A model generated the notes under the pieces. That model searched no databases. It saw nothing but the letters and a program-made list of their open reading frames with translations, and was not told the DNA's origin. Below, one piece after another: positions 35,466 to 43,605 of a stretch of DNA of 64,000 bases. Both the position numbers and the translations under genes were made by a program. Each line of letters starts with the position of its first letter. The stretch's first letter is position 1. Origin of the DNA: Campylobacter sp. CN_NE2 (lineage in GTDB: Bacteria; Campylobacterota; Campylobacteria; Campylobacterales; Campylobacteraceae); contig NZ_CP115608.1 in NCBI RefSeq assembly GCF_027797465.1, positions 682,001 to 746,000 on the forward strand. Direction: 5' to 3'.

Positions 35466-36734
35466 CTAAATCTCTGTTGCTTTTTTTAGTTTATCTAGTC
35501 CAAATTTTTCCCAAATTTTATTGATTGTTTTATCAAGTTTATGTTGTTTTTTATCTTCATTTAAGGAAAAAAGCGAATTTTCACACTCTTTTCCGTCTTT
35601 GAAATTCGTCAAATTTAGGCTAATATGAATAATCTCAAAATCCTTATGAATATCGCAATTCTCAAAAAGCTCTGCCATAACTTCGCTTAGCAAATTTAAA
35701 GAAAAATCCCTATCTAGCGTTTTTCTTTTAGAACTCTCGGCTCTTGTTCGGTAGCGAATTTTTAGCTCATAGCTTGTCGGATTTAGTCCTAAATTTAGTG
35801 TATCGTGTGTCAAATGGCGACACATTATCAAAACTTTTCGTTTTATCTCGTCTCTGTTTGCACATGGCGAAAATGTCCGTCCAAAGCCGATACTCTTGCG
35901 TTTGCTAGTTATTTCGACTTTATCATCTGCTTCGCCGCTTAATCTTGCAAAAAGTTTTTCGCCGTTTTTGCCGAGTTTTTCAAAAATTTCTTTATGTTTT
36001 AATGCATCGCCGATAGTGAAAATAGCGTATTTTTCAAGCGTTTTTTGTGTAGATTTACCAATTCCTGCAAATTTAGAAATTTCAACGCTTTTTAGCTCAT
36101 TTTTAATGTCGCAAATCTGGCGAATTCCAAATGGTTTTGCCAAATCTGTTGCAAGTTTTGCGATAAATTTAGCTTTGCAAATTCCGATACTGCACGGCAA
36201 ATTTAATCTTTTTAAAACTTCGCTTTGCAAAAATTTAGCAAATTCAAACGGATTTTCATCAAATTTCGTCCCTTTTAAATCCAAAAAAAACTCATCAATG
36301 CTAAATCTTTCAATGCTTGGCGTAAAAGTATATAAAAATTTATAAAGCGAGTTTGAAAGCTCAGAGTAAAATCTATGGTCACTAGGCACAAGCGTTAAAT
36401 CAGGACAAAGCTCCAATGCCGTTTTTACGGGCATTGCAGATTTGACGCCAAATTTTCTTGCTTCATAACTTGCGCTTAAAATCACGCCTTTTTGTGAATT
36501 TGGTTGATTTTTTTGCAAATTTGATTGATTTTGCGAATTCAGACTATTTTGCAAATTTGATTGATTTTGCGAATTTGGATTTTTTAACAAATTTGAATTT
36601 TTTTGCGAATTTACTTCATCAAAAATAGTCCCATTTCCGCCACCCACGACGGCGACTTTTTTGCCGTTTAGGCTAGGATTTTTTATCCTAGCCGCCGCGA
36701 CAAAAAAGCAATCCAAATCAATATGTAAAATCAT
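35466..36734 (-). CDS. dinB: Y-family DNA polymerase IV with an internal Asn/Gln/Ser repeat
   Basis: This 422-residue translesion polymerase starts ILHIDLDCFFVAAAR, with the first catalytic Asp. The second acidic site is in RFSIDEFFLDLKG. Finger-region SYEARKFGVKSAM and the helix-hairpin-helix part (KFAGIGKSTQKTLEKY) are normal. Between VGGGNGTIFDEV and the finger motif sits an extra stretch of about 45 residues built from a 12-residue unit close to NSQNQSNLQNSL. It is encoded by a 36-base tandem repeat and is absent from usual DinB proteins. The start overlaps the pdxA stop by 4 bases. Confidence 0.92.
   Translation of the reverse strand: MILHIDLDCFFVAAARIKNPSLNGKKVAVVGGGNGTIFDEVNSQKNSNLLKNPNSQNQSNLQNSLNSQNQSNLQKNQPNSQKGVILSASYEARKFGVKSAMPVKTALELCPDLTLVPSDHRFYSELSNSLYKFLYTFTPSIERFSIDEFFLDLKGTKFDENPFEFAKFLQSEVLKRLNLPCSIGICKAKFIAKLATDLAKPFGIRQICDIKNELKSVEISKFAGIGKSTQKTLEKYAIFTIGDALKHKEIFEKLGKNGEKLFARLSGEADDKVEITSKRKSIGFGRTFSPCANRDEIKRKVLIMCRHLTHDTLNLGLNPTSYELKIRYRTRAESSKRKTLDRDFSLNLLSEVMAELFENCDIHKDFEIIHISLNLTNFKDGKECENSLFSLNEDKKQHKLDKTINKIWEKFGLDKLKKATEI
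36511..36575 (-). repeat. 36-base tandem repeat inside dinB
   Basis: A 29-base word is repeated exactly at 36511-36539 and 36547-36575, with a 36-base period, which keeps the reading frame. Degenerate copies lie on either side (about 36490-36620). It encodes the 12-residue Asn/Gln/Ser/Leu repeat of the polymerase. Confidence 0.85.
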
Positions 36735-37759
36735 TTTTTGGTTTCTAAATTTTTACCAAATTTAACACTTGCAAATTCAAGTGCCGATTTAACGGCATTT
36801 ATATAGCTTTTTGTTTCTGCAACGCCCTTGTAGGCGATGTCATACGCCGTGCCGTGATCTACGCTTGTGCGGACTATCGGCAAATTTAGGCTTACATTTA
36901 TGCTCTCATCAAAATATAACGCTTTTAAAGGCGCAAGTCCCGCGTCATGGTTCATCGCAACAAGCCTGTTGCAGTTTTTTAGCGAGATAGGGTTAAATGC
37001 GACATCGGGCACCAAAGGTCCAAAGAAAACTTCTTTTTTCAAAGCCAAATTTGCCAAATTTATCGCCTTTTTTATCTGCTTTTCTTCGCTTCCGCCGATG
37101 ACGCCGTTATCACTAGCATGTGGGTTAAAGCCCAAAACGCCGACACGAGAAAAACCTGAACTTTTATGCAAATTTTGCAAAAATTCGCTCAAAGGCTTTG
37201 ATTTTATTTTTTTGCTGACCTTGCTAAGTGCGATATGATCGGTAAAAAGTGCGACAAAAAGCTTTTCGCAACCTAGCATCATAATCGCCTTTTTTTTGAA
37301 AAAATCACTTAAAACTTCGGTATGACCGACATATTTAATTTTAGCTTTCTTCCACGCTTCTTTATTTACAGGTAGCGTTACGACCGCGACGGCTTTTTTG
37401 GCAGCGACGAAATTTAGGGCATTTACAAAGGATAAAAACGAAAATTTACCGCTTTTTTTGCCGACTTTTCCGGGACGAATTTCAAAACTCTCACCAACGC
37501 TTACACACTTAAAATCCTTTGGAACACTCAAATTTAGCAAATTTGCGCCCTGCTTTAAAAGCTCTCCGCCAATAAAATAAATTGGCTCACAGATTTTGCA
37601 AATTTGCTCGTGCGATTTTATGGCGATTTCAAGCCCTACTCCGTTTATATCACCGATACTAACGGCGATTTTGGGTTTATTTTCGGCACTTTTTTCGCCT
37701 GAATTTTGATTTTCTTTTACGCTTTGGTGTTGCAAATTTTTTCTATTTTTTTTACCCAT
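36731..37759 (-). CDS. pdxA: 4-hydroxythreonine-4-phosphate dehydrogenase
   Basis: PdxA oxidises 4-phosphohydroxy-L-threonine in vitamin B6 synthesis, and PdxJ uses its product. The 342-residue protein has the family motifs VSIGDINGVGLEI at about residue 33, the metal ligand region in VGHTEVLSDFF, LFTDHIALSKV, and the C-terminal RTSVDHGTAYDIAYKG with its His. About 28 residues of Lys/Asn/Gln/Ser-rich sequence precede the usual start and look disordered. It lies between pdxJ (15 bases upstream) and dinB (4-base overlap) in one minus-strand unit. Confidence 0.95.
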   Translation of the reverse strand: MGKKNRKNLQHQSVKENQNSGEKSAENKPKIAVSIGDINGVGLEIAIKSHEQICKICEPIYFIGGELLKQGANLLNLSVPKDFKCVSVGESFEIRPGKVGKKSGKFSFLSFVNALNFVAAKKAVAVVTLPVNKEAWKKAKIKYVGHTEVLSDFFKKKAIMMLGCEKLFVALFTDHIALSKVSKKIKSKPLSEFLQNLHKSSGFSRVGVLGFNPHASDNGVIGGSEEKQIKKAINLANLALKKEVFFGPLVPDVAFNPISLKNCNRLVAMNHDAGLAPLKALYFDESINVSLNLPIVRTSVDHGTAYDIAYKGVAETKSYINAVKSALEFASVKFGKNLETKK

Positions 37760-37774
37760 TTTTACGCCTTAAAT

Positions 37775-38551
37775 TTATAAATTTATTAGCTCTTTCATTT
37801 CTTTAATAGCATTTTTAAGCCCGACAAAAACGGCTCTTGCAACGATACTTTGCCCGATATTTAGCTCAAAAATTTCTGAATTTTTAATGACGGCTGAGAC
37901 ATTTTGATAGTTTAGCCCATGCCCTGCTGCAACGGCTAGTCCAAGCCCCTTTGCATAGGCACTTGTGTGTCGAATTCGCGTGATTTCATCTTTTAGCATT
38001 GCGCTTAGTTTTTCCTGCGGTTTGTCAAATTCTTTCACAGCGTAGCAGGTTTTGGCTAAATTCGAATTTAGCATTGCAAACATATTCGAATACGCCCCCG
38101 TGTGAAGCTCGACGAATTTCGCCCCAAGTTTTGCGCTTAAATCGATATTTTCTCTACTTGGATCGATAAAAAGCGAAACGGCAATCCCGCTGTCTTGAAG
38201 CTTTTCGATAGCATTTTTTACACCTTCGTTTTCTAAATTTAACCCCCCTTCGGTTGTCAGCTCTTCCCTTTTTTCAGGCACGAGCGTGGCGCGAGATGGT
38301 TTAAATTTGCAAACTAAGTCGATTATCTCTTCATCTATCGAACACTCCAAATTTACAGGCACTTTCGAGTGAGCGATAATGTCTTTTGCATCGTTTTCGT
38401 TGATATGACGGCGATCTTCTCGCAAATGGATTGTGATTTGATCGGCTCCTGCTGAAATAGCTTCATACATTGCAAATAAAATGTCAGGGTCATTTACTCT
38501 TCTAGCTTCCCTTAAAACAGCGATATGGTCGATATTTACGCCAAGTAACAT
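37775..38551 (-). CDS. pdxJ: Pyridoxine 5'-phosphate synthase
   Basis: PdxJ joins the PdxA product with deoxyxylulose 5-phosphate to form pyridoxine phosphate. The 258-residue TIM-barrel protein begins LGVNIDHIAVLREARR. The catalytic histidine region is in ADQITIHLREDRRHI, VNLECSIDEE and TLVPEKREELTTEGG follow, and a glycine-rich phosphate site (AVAAGHGLNYQN) lies near the C-terminus. It is the first gene of the pdxJ-pdxA-dinB unit and is divergent from the Ppx/GppA-type gene. Confidence 0.97.
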   Translation of the reverse strand: MLLGVNIDHIAVLREARRVNDPDILFAMYEAISAGADQITIHLREDRRHINENDAKDIIAHSKVPVNLECSIDEEIIDLVCKFKPSRATLVPEKREELTTEGGLNLENEGVKNAIEKLQDSGIAVSLFIDPSRENIDLSAKLGAKFVELHTGAYSNMFAMLNSNLAKTCYAVKEFDKPQEKLSAMLKDEITRIRHTSAYAKGLGLAVAAGHGLNYQNVSAVIKNSEIFELNIGQSIVARAVFVGLKNAIKEMKELINL

Positions 38552-38574
38552 TTTCTCTCCTTAGAATTTTTTGG

Positions 38575-38580
38575 TAAAAT
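38575..38580 (+). promoter_or_regulatory. Probable -10 box for the Ppx/GppA gene
   Basis: TAAAAT in TTGGTAAAATTATAG, 29 bases before the ATG at 38609, in the short divergent gap with pdxJ. Confidence 0.5.
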
Positions 38581-38608
38581 TATAGCTAAATTTAGCAAAG
38601 GAAAAAAT

Positions 38609-39490
38609 ATGATTTTTGGGATTGACCTTGGTTCAAATACCTTGCGTGGCGTTTTGATGAACAAAAATGGCAAAATCCTTAAAAGCGCCGAATTTATCGT
38701 AGGAAGTGCTAGAAATTTGCAAGCTGGTGGCGACCTTGACATTGACGCGATTTTACGCATAAAATCGGCATTAAAAAAAATGGATAAAATTTTTGATTTT
38801 AAATCGTGTGAAAATTCCGTGTGCGTGGCGACAGAAGCCTTTCGTATGGCAAAAAATTCGGCTGAATTTTTTGATGAAATTTGGCGTGAATTTGGCGTAG
38901 AATTTAAAATCATAGACGGAGATGATGAAGCGAAATTTGTGCGTTTGGGGATTTTAAATCGTTTAAAACTTTTAAATTTAAATGCGAAAAATCCGCTTTG
39001 TATCGATCTTGGCGGGGCTAGCACCGAGATTTCAAATAATGAACGCTCAAAAAGTTTTAAATTTGGCATTGTGAGATTTTGTAACGAATTTAGCGAATTT
39101 AACGATAAAATTAAAAATGCAAATTTGATTGTGAGCGAAGCTAGAAATTTTATAAATTCGCTTAAATTTGATAAAATCGTGCTGACTTCGGGAGTGCCGA
39201 CGACGATGGTTGCTCTGCGAAAAAATCTCTCGTATGAAAGCTATCAAAGCGATTTGATTAATGGCGAGAATTTGGAGTTTGGCGAATTTGATTTTTGGCT
39301 TGAAAGGATTTTAAATTTTAGCGACAAAGAAGCCATTTTGAAGCTTGGCGAAAATCGAAAAGATTTGATGATTGCGGGGATTATGCTTTTAAAATCGCTT
39401 TTGCAGGATTTTGCGAAAACCGAATTTATCGTAGTTGATGACGGACTTAGAGAAGGAATTTGTATTGAGTTTATTAATAAGTTGAAATGA
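38609..39490 (+). CDS. Ppx/GppA-type phosphatase, single-module form
   Basis: This 293-residue protein has the actin-like ATPase fold of exopolyphosphatases and pppGpp phosphohydrolases. Phosphate motif 1 is in FGIDLGSNTLRGVL, the catalytic-glutamate region is in VCVATEAFRMAKN, and motif 2 is LCIDLGGASTEIS. It lacks the C-terminal HD-like module of full-length Ppx, so its length fits the small family form common in Campylobacterota. The substrate (polyphosphate or (p)ppGpp) cannot be told from sequence. Hairpin copy C starts on its TGA stop. Confidence 0.85.
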   Translation: MIFGIDLGSNTLRGVLMNKNGKILKSAEFIVGSARNLQAGGDLDIDAILRIKSALKKMDKIFDFKSCENSVCVATEAFRMAKNSAEFFDEIWREFGVEFKIIDGDDEAKFVRLGILNRLKLLNLNAKNPLCIDLGGASTEISNNERSKSFKFGIVRFCNEFSEFNDKIKNANLIVSEARNFINSLKFDKIVLTSGVPTTMVALRKNLSYESYQSDLINGENLEFGEFDFWLERILNFSDKEAILKLGENRKDLMIAGIMLLKSLLQDFAKTEFIVVDDGLREGICIEFINKLK

Positions 39491-39570
39491 GCCTAGCTTT
39501 TCCGTGTGGCAAACACCGATAGACAAAACAAGTCTTATCTTGTGTTTGCCACACGAAAAATCGTCGGCAT
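39489..39570 (+). repeat. Copy C of the 3'-end hairpin family
   Basis: The last two bases of the upstream stop TGA begin its GAGCCTAGC start. A 14-base arm at 39503-39516 pairs perfectly with 39542-39555, flanked by TTTT and AAAA. TCGTCGGCAT ends it. The stem sequence differs from copy B, yet the apical 24 bases (CGATAGACAAAACAAG, then TCTTATCT) are the same. Confidence 0.8.
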
Positions 39571-39575
39571 TCGGT

Positions 39576-39607
39576 TTTTAAATTTGCAATAGTTTGCAAA
39601 TTTAAAA
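39576..39607. terminator. Perfect 14-bp hairpin between convergent genes
   Basis: TTTTAAATTTGCAA pairs with TTGCAAATTTAAAA around TAGT, just after hairpin copy C and overlapping nothing coding except near the DUF3137 stop at 39610. The T- and A-rich ends let it work on either strand. Confidence 0.55.
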
Positions 39608-39609
39608 TT

Positions 39610-40677
39610 TTAAATTTTCCAAATTCTTGTGTTTAAATTTAGCGTTTTTATGATTGATAAAAACTGCGAAAGTTCCAGTTTTATGGTAAATGCAGGGTTT
39701 GCGTGTAAAACGCTTTTATCGATGTCTGGCTCGAAATTATCTTTTCCTGTATCTAAAAATATATAAATTTTATCTCCCACAAAACTAACGCTGATTGGGA
39801 AATTTAGTCGTCTTTTTAAATCCAAAAGTCGCTTCATAAAAGCAGGACTTAAAATATACATTGCATTTTGCACATCATCGCAATAAACATTAAAAGTAGC
39901 GTTAAATTTGGTGTCGTCCATTGTGATTTGTTTTAGTTTTTTGGTATTATCACAAACAGCGTCCTTTGATACGACAAAGGTTGTAGATTTAATATTTTTA
40001 TTAAAAGTTGCGTGAAAAAATATACCATAAATTGCATAATTTTTAATATTATCAACAAGCAAAATATCCGTAAATGTAAATTTCACGCCGTCAAAATTGC
40101 CCCAAATTTTATCATCGCCGTTTTTTGTATAGTCATAATCAAAATTTATATCTTCTCTAAATAATTTGCTATGCTTTATATACATTGATTCTAACCTGCC
40201 ATTAGGCGAGTATTTGTAACCAAGACTCGATATATACGGTGTCAAAGCTTGATTTTTGAATTCTATTTTATATTTTTTTGCTTTTTTTATTTTTATTTCT
40301 TTTACAATCAATTTATAAGCAAAAAACATAGAAAAACTTATCAAAAAAAGAGTTCCAATAAAACCAAGCGTTTTATATTTTTCAACGAAATTTATCAAAA
40401 AAAAGACAGGAAGCATTATCGCAAATCTAGCAAAAACATCATATTTGATTTGCGGAATTTTTTCCATTTCAAATATTTCGTATATTGAAAGAAATATCGG
40501 CATTAAGCAGATGGCAATAATATAAATCATACTTATATCTAAATCGTAGCCAGAATAATAAAAAGCCAAAAATGATGAAATTGGGATAAAAAAAGTAGAT
40601 AGCATAGCCAAAGGCTTTGCTTTATCAACTTCTTTTAAAATCCCAAGTCGCAAATTTTCTAACTCGTTAATATTCAA
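39610..40677 (-). CDS. DUF3137 domain membrane protein
   Basis: This 355-residue protein has four membrane segments in the first 140 residues: about 22-40, 48-64, 82-99 and 104-124. A soluble C-terminal domain then carries DUF3137 features, including the stretch ILSPAFMKRLLDLKRRLNF and a following strand SVSFVGDKIYIFLDT. The family is uncharacterised. The gene is isolated: hairpin copy D and glnA lie upstream on its strand, and it converges with the Ppx/GppA gene. Confidence 0.8.
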   Translation of the reverse strand: MNINELENLRLGILKEVDKAKPLAMLSTFFIPISSFLAFYYSGYDLDISMIYIIAICLMPIFLSIYEIFEMEKIPQIKYDVFARFAIMLPVFFLINFVEKYKTLGFIGTLFLISFSMFFAYKLIVKEIKIKKAKKYKIEFKNQALTPYISSLGYKYSPNGRLESMYIKHSKLFREDINFDYDYTKNGDDKIWGNFDGVKFTFTDILLVDNIKNYAIYGIFFHATFNKNIKSTTFVVSKDAVCDNTKKLKQITMDDTKFNATFNVYCDDVQNAMYILSPAFMKRLLDLKRRLNFPISVSFVGDKIYIFLDTGKDNFEPDIDKSVLHANPAFTIKLELSQFLSIIKTLNLNTRIWKI

Positions 40678-40721
40678 ATTTTCTCACTTTAAATTTTTAA
40701 TTTCGTAAATTTGAACTGCAA

Positions 40722-40821
40722 ATGCCGACGATTTTGCGTGTTTTCGAGCACGAATAAGCGAGACTGCACTTGCTGTGCGTCGAGCTTAATGAGTGCGACG
40801 AATCACGCAAAAGCTAGGCTC
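40722..40821 (-). repeat. Copy D of the 3'-end hairpin family, with a rearranged stem
   Basis: On the minus strand it starts GAGCCTAGC 12 bases after the glnA TAG and ends AAAATCGTCGGCAT. The outer arm TTTTGCGTG (40732-40740) pairs with CACGCAAAA (40804-40812). The inner part is a longer, imperfect, GC-richer hairpin unrelated in sequence to copies B and C. Both ends are conserved. Confidence 0.7.
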
Positions 40822-40833
40822 AGTTAAACACGC

Positions 40834-42261
40834 CTAACAAGAATAACAAGTAGCAAATTCAAACGGCGTCGGTCTGCACTCATACGGCCACACCTGCGTT
40901 TCAAATTTAAAATGTTGATAAGTTTGTATAAATTCGTCAGTCATAATCGGCTTCAAGTAAGCATTATCGCGAATGACCGCTTCAAGCGAACCACGCAAAG
41001 TGTGCGGAAGCTGCTCTATACCACGCTCTCTAATTTCGTCCAAATGAAGCTTAAACAAATCTTCATCCATTGGTCCGACCGGTTCAAATTTATTTTTTAT
41101 ACCATCGATCCCTGCCATTAACATAGCTGCAAACGCTAAATATGGACAAGCTGTGCTATCAGGGAAGCGCATTTCAGCCCTAACTGATTTTTCGCCGCTT
41201 CCGTAAGGGATACGGATAGAAGCTGAGCGATTTTGGCTCGAATAAGTTAAAATGCTTGGCGCTTCAAAGCCCGGAATCAAGCGTTTGTATGAGTTTGTGC
41301 TTGGGTTTGTAAAAGCGGCAACGCTTCTAGCGTGTTTTAAAACGCCGCCGATATACCATCTAGCTTCATCGCTTAAATTCGCGTAACCGCCCTTGCCGTA
41401 AAATATATTTTTGCCGTTTTTCCAGATTGATTGATGCACATGCATACCGCTTCCGTTTTCGCCGTAAAGCGGTTTTGGCATGAAAGTAGCCGTTTTGCCG
41501 TTTAGGTGAGCGACCATTTTTACGACATATTTGTAAATTTGCACATTATCGGCTGCTTCGACCAAAGTGCCAAATTTCACGCCGATTTCGCCCTGACCTT
41601 GACCTACTTCGTGGTGGCAAATGAAAGTTTCCAAGCCAACTTGCTCTAAAACTTGAAGCATTTCAGCCCTTAAATCAACCATAGTATCAATCGGCGCAAC
41701 AGGGAAATAACCGCCTTTTATGCCAGGGCGATGACCCGAGTTAAAGCCGTCTTTGTATTTTTTACCACTATTCCATGAGCCTTCTTCCGTATCGACATCA
41801 TACATAGCGCAGTTCATACTATCGACGATTTTAACATCGTCAAATACGAAAAATTCGTTCTCTGCGCCAAAATAGCAGGTATCACCTAGACCTGTTGTTT
41901 TTAAGAAAGCTTCTGCTTTTTTTGCTATCGATCTAGGGCATTTTTCGTAAAGTTCGTTTTTGTAAATGTCATAAACATCGCAAATCACCACAGCCGTAAC
42001 ATCAGCTGTAAATGGGTCTAAGAAAGTCGTATCGACATCAGGCTTTAACATCATATCTGATTTATCGATCGGCTGCCACGCATCGACGCTACTGCCGTCA
42101 AATGGAATTCCGTCTGCAAAATTTCTATCAAGTCTTTTGTAGTTATAAGACATGTGGTGCCAAGTGCCTTTTAAATCCGTAAATCTAAAATCCACAAACG
42201 CAACTTCGTGTTCATCGCAAAATTTGAAAAATTCATCAACACCGCTAACAAATTTACCCAT
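40834..42261 (-). CDS. glnA: Type I glutamine synthetase
   Basis: GlnA makes glutamine from glutamate and ammonia. The 475-residue protein has [10 protein letters not shown], the ATP/metal motifs [11 protein letters not shown] and [33 protein letters not shown], and the active-site loop [17 protein letters not shown]. At the site where enterobacterial GlnA carries the adenylylated Tyr (in NLYDLPPEE) this protein has Phe403 (in DLFKLHLDE), so covalent control by GlnE is not possible here. It is a single-gene unit with hairpin copy D after the stop. Confidence 0.97.
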   Translation of the reverse strand: MGKFVSGVDEFFKFCDEHEVAFVDFRFTDLKGTWHHMSYNYKRLDRNFADGIPFDGSSVDAWQPIDKSDMMLKPDVDTTFLDPFTADVTAVVICDVYDIYKNELYEKCPRSIAKKAEAFLKTTGLGDTCYFGAENEFFVFDDVKIVDSMNCAMYDVDTEEGSWNSGKKYKDGFNSGHRPGIKGGYFPVAPIDTMVDLRAEMLQVLEQVGLETFICHHEVGQGQGEIGVKFGTLVEAADNVQIYKYVVKMVAHLNGKTATFMPKPLYGENGSGMHVHQSIWKNGKNIFYGKGGYANLSDEARWYIGGVLKHARSVAAFTNPSTNSYKRLIPGFEAPSILTYSSQNRSASIRIPYGSGEKSVRAEMRFPDSTACPYLAFAAMLMAGIDGIKNKFEPVGPMDEDLFKLHLDEIRERGIEQLPHTLRGSLEAVIRDNAYLKPIMTDEFIQTYQHFKFETQVWPYECRPTPFEFATCYSC

Positions 42262-42303
42262 TTTTTTATCTCCTTGTGATTTTTAAAAAAATAAAATTTA
42301 AGG

Positions 42304-42309
42304 ATTTTA
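42304..42309 (-). promoter_or_regulatory. Probable -10 box for glnA
   Basis: On the minus strand TAAAAT in ATACTAAAATCC, 43 bases before the glnA ATG; AAGGAGAT is the ribosome site. Confidence 0.45.
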
Positions 42310-42399
42310 GTATTTTTCGCATTAAGATTTGATAAAAATGCAAATTTAACCTAAATTTGGGCTTTTTAAAAGAAAATTTTCTGCCTAATAAAAATATAT

Positions 42400-42436
42400 A
42401 AATTTGCTAAATTTAAAGCCGGAATTTAGCAAATTT
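42400..42436. repeat. Inverted repeat upstream of the yedE promoter
   Basis: AAATTTGCTAAATT (42400-42413) is the exact complement of AATTTAGCAAATTT (42423-42436), with a nine-base spacer. A seven-T run follows at 42443-42449. It sits in the 249-base divergent gap between glnA and yedE, just before the yedE -10 box, so it could be an operator for either gene. The rest of the gap holds the two promoters. Confidence 0.6.
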
Positions 42437-42451
42437 AAAAAATTTTTTTGC

Positions 42452-42457
42452 TAGAAT
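42452..42457 (+). promoter_or_regulatory. Probable -10 box for yedE
   Basis: TAGAAT in TTTTTTTGCTAGAATTTC, 54 bases before the chosen ATG of the YedE gene. Confidence 0.4.
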
Positions 42458-42510
42458 TTCGCTCGTTTTTTAGAATCCCGTGTGGATTATTACGAAATTT
42501 AGGAAATTTT

Positions 42511-43566
42511 ATGTCTAAACTTACATTAAATATCATCTCAGGCGTTTGTCTGGGGCTTTTTGGTGCCGTTTTGGTTTATTTTGGAAATCCTGCAAATATG
42601 GGCGTTTGCGCTGCTTGTTTTTTGCGTGATACGGTCGGAGCGCTTGGCTTTCATAGGGCTGCAATTGTGCAGTATGTCCGCCCTGAAATCATCGGTTTGA
42701 TTATCGGCGGATTTATCGCTTCTTTATTTGCAAAAGAATACAAACCAACTAGCGGTTCATCGCCGTTTGTGCGATTTTTCTTAGGAATTTTTGCTATGAT
42801 TGGGGCTTTGGTGTTTTTGGGTTGTCCGTGGCGTGCGTTTTTACGACTAGGCGGTGGCGATATGACGGCACTTCTTGGCGTTTTAGGACTTTTTGCTGGT
42901 GTGCTTTGTGGTAGATTTTTTAAATCAAAAGGTTATGCGCTTGAAGAAGTAAAAAGCGTAAATAAGGCAATTTCAGCCCTACCTTTAATCATCGCTATTT
43001 TGCTTTTATGTGCTTTGATTTTTGGGCTTAAACTTGGCGAAAATGCGCCTTTGTTTAGCTCGACTGATGGTCCGGGTTCAAAACACGCAAATATCTTTAT
43101 CTCGCTTGGACTAGCAATCATCATAGGCATCGCTATGCAACGCTCAAAATTCTGCTCAGTCGGAGCTTTGAGCCGAATTTTGGATAAAGATTTTACTATG
43201 TTTTTTGGTATAGTTGCAGTCGTAGCAAGTGCAACTATCGCAAATTTGGCATTTTCTCAATACAACTTCGGCTTTGAAAATCAACCAATCGCTCACAATC
43301 AAATGCTTTGGAATTTCCTTGGCATGGCACTTTCTGGCTTTTGTTTTTCGTTAGCTGAGGGTTGTCCTGGAAAACACCTAATCCAAACAGGTGCAGGAAA
43401 TTTAAGCTCAGCCATTTTTGTCATGGGCATGGCGTGTGGTGCAGCCATAGCACATAACTTTTTACTAGCAAGTTCGGCAAAAGGCATAACGCCTTACGCA
43501 CCTTATGCTCTTGCTTTGGGCTTTATTTTCTGTGTTTTTGTAGGGCTTAAACAACGAAAAGCTTAA
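42511..43566 (+). CDS. yedE: YedE-family putative selenium transporter
   Basis: This 351-residue inner-membrane protein has about nine or ten segments and the two YeeE/YedE half-repeats. Each has a glycine-cysteine signature: FLGCPWRAFLRLGGGD in the first and LAEGCPGKHLIQTGAG in the second. The N-terminal CAACFLRD and the central MQRSKFCSVGA are also typical. YedE proteins co-occur with SelD and YedF and are thought to import a selenium compound; YeeE relatives import thiosulfate. The ATG at 42511 has AGGAAA in front; an in-frame start 21 codons earlier is unlikely. It converges with selB across a shared terminator. Confidence 0.88.
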   Translation: MSKLTLNIISGVCLGLFGAVLVYFGNPANMGVCAACFLRDTVGALGFHRAAIVQYVRPEIIGLIIGGFIASLFAKEYKPTSGSSPFVRFFLGIFAMIGALVFLGCPWRAFLRLGGGDMTALLGVLGLFAGVLCGRFFKSKGYALEEVKSVNKAISALPLIIAILLLCALIFGLKLGENAPLFSSTDGPGSKHANIFISLGLAIIIGIAMQRSKFCSVGALSRILDKDFTMFFGIVAVVASATIANLAFSQYNFGFENQPIAHNQMLWNFLGMALSGFCFSLAEGCPGKHLIQTGAGNLSSAIFVMGMACGAAIAHNFLLASSAKGITPYAPYALALGFIFCVFVGLKQRKA

Positions 43567-43574
43567 CAAATTTT

Positions 43575-43603
43575 GGCGTTAAATTTAGTTCAAATTTAAC
43601 GCC
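43575..43603. terminator. Bidirectional terminator between yedE and selB
   Basis: GGCGTTAAATTT pairs perfectly with AAATTTAACGCC around AGTTC. On the plus strand it is followed by a T-rich tail (GATTATTTTTTC). It fills the 39 bases between the converging stops. Confidence 0.8.
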
Positions 43604-43605
43604 GA

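Noticed and set aside
36485-36625. The dinB repeats as a CRISPR array
   Set aside because: Units are in-frame, 36 bases with no unique spacers, and encode a continuous peptide.
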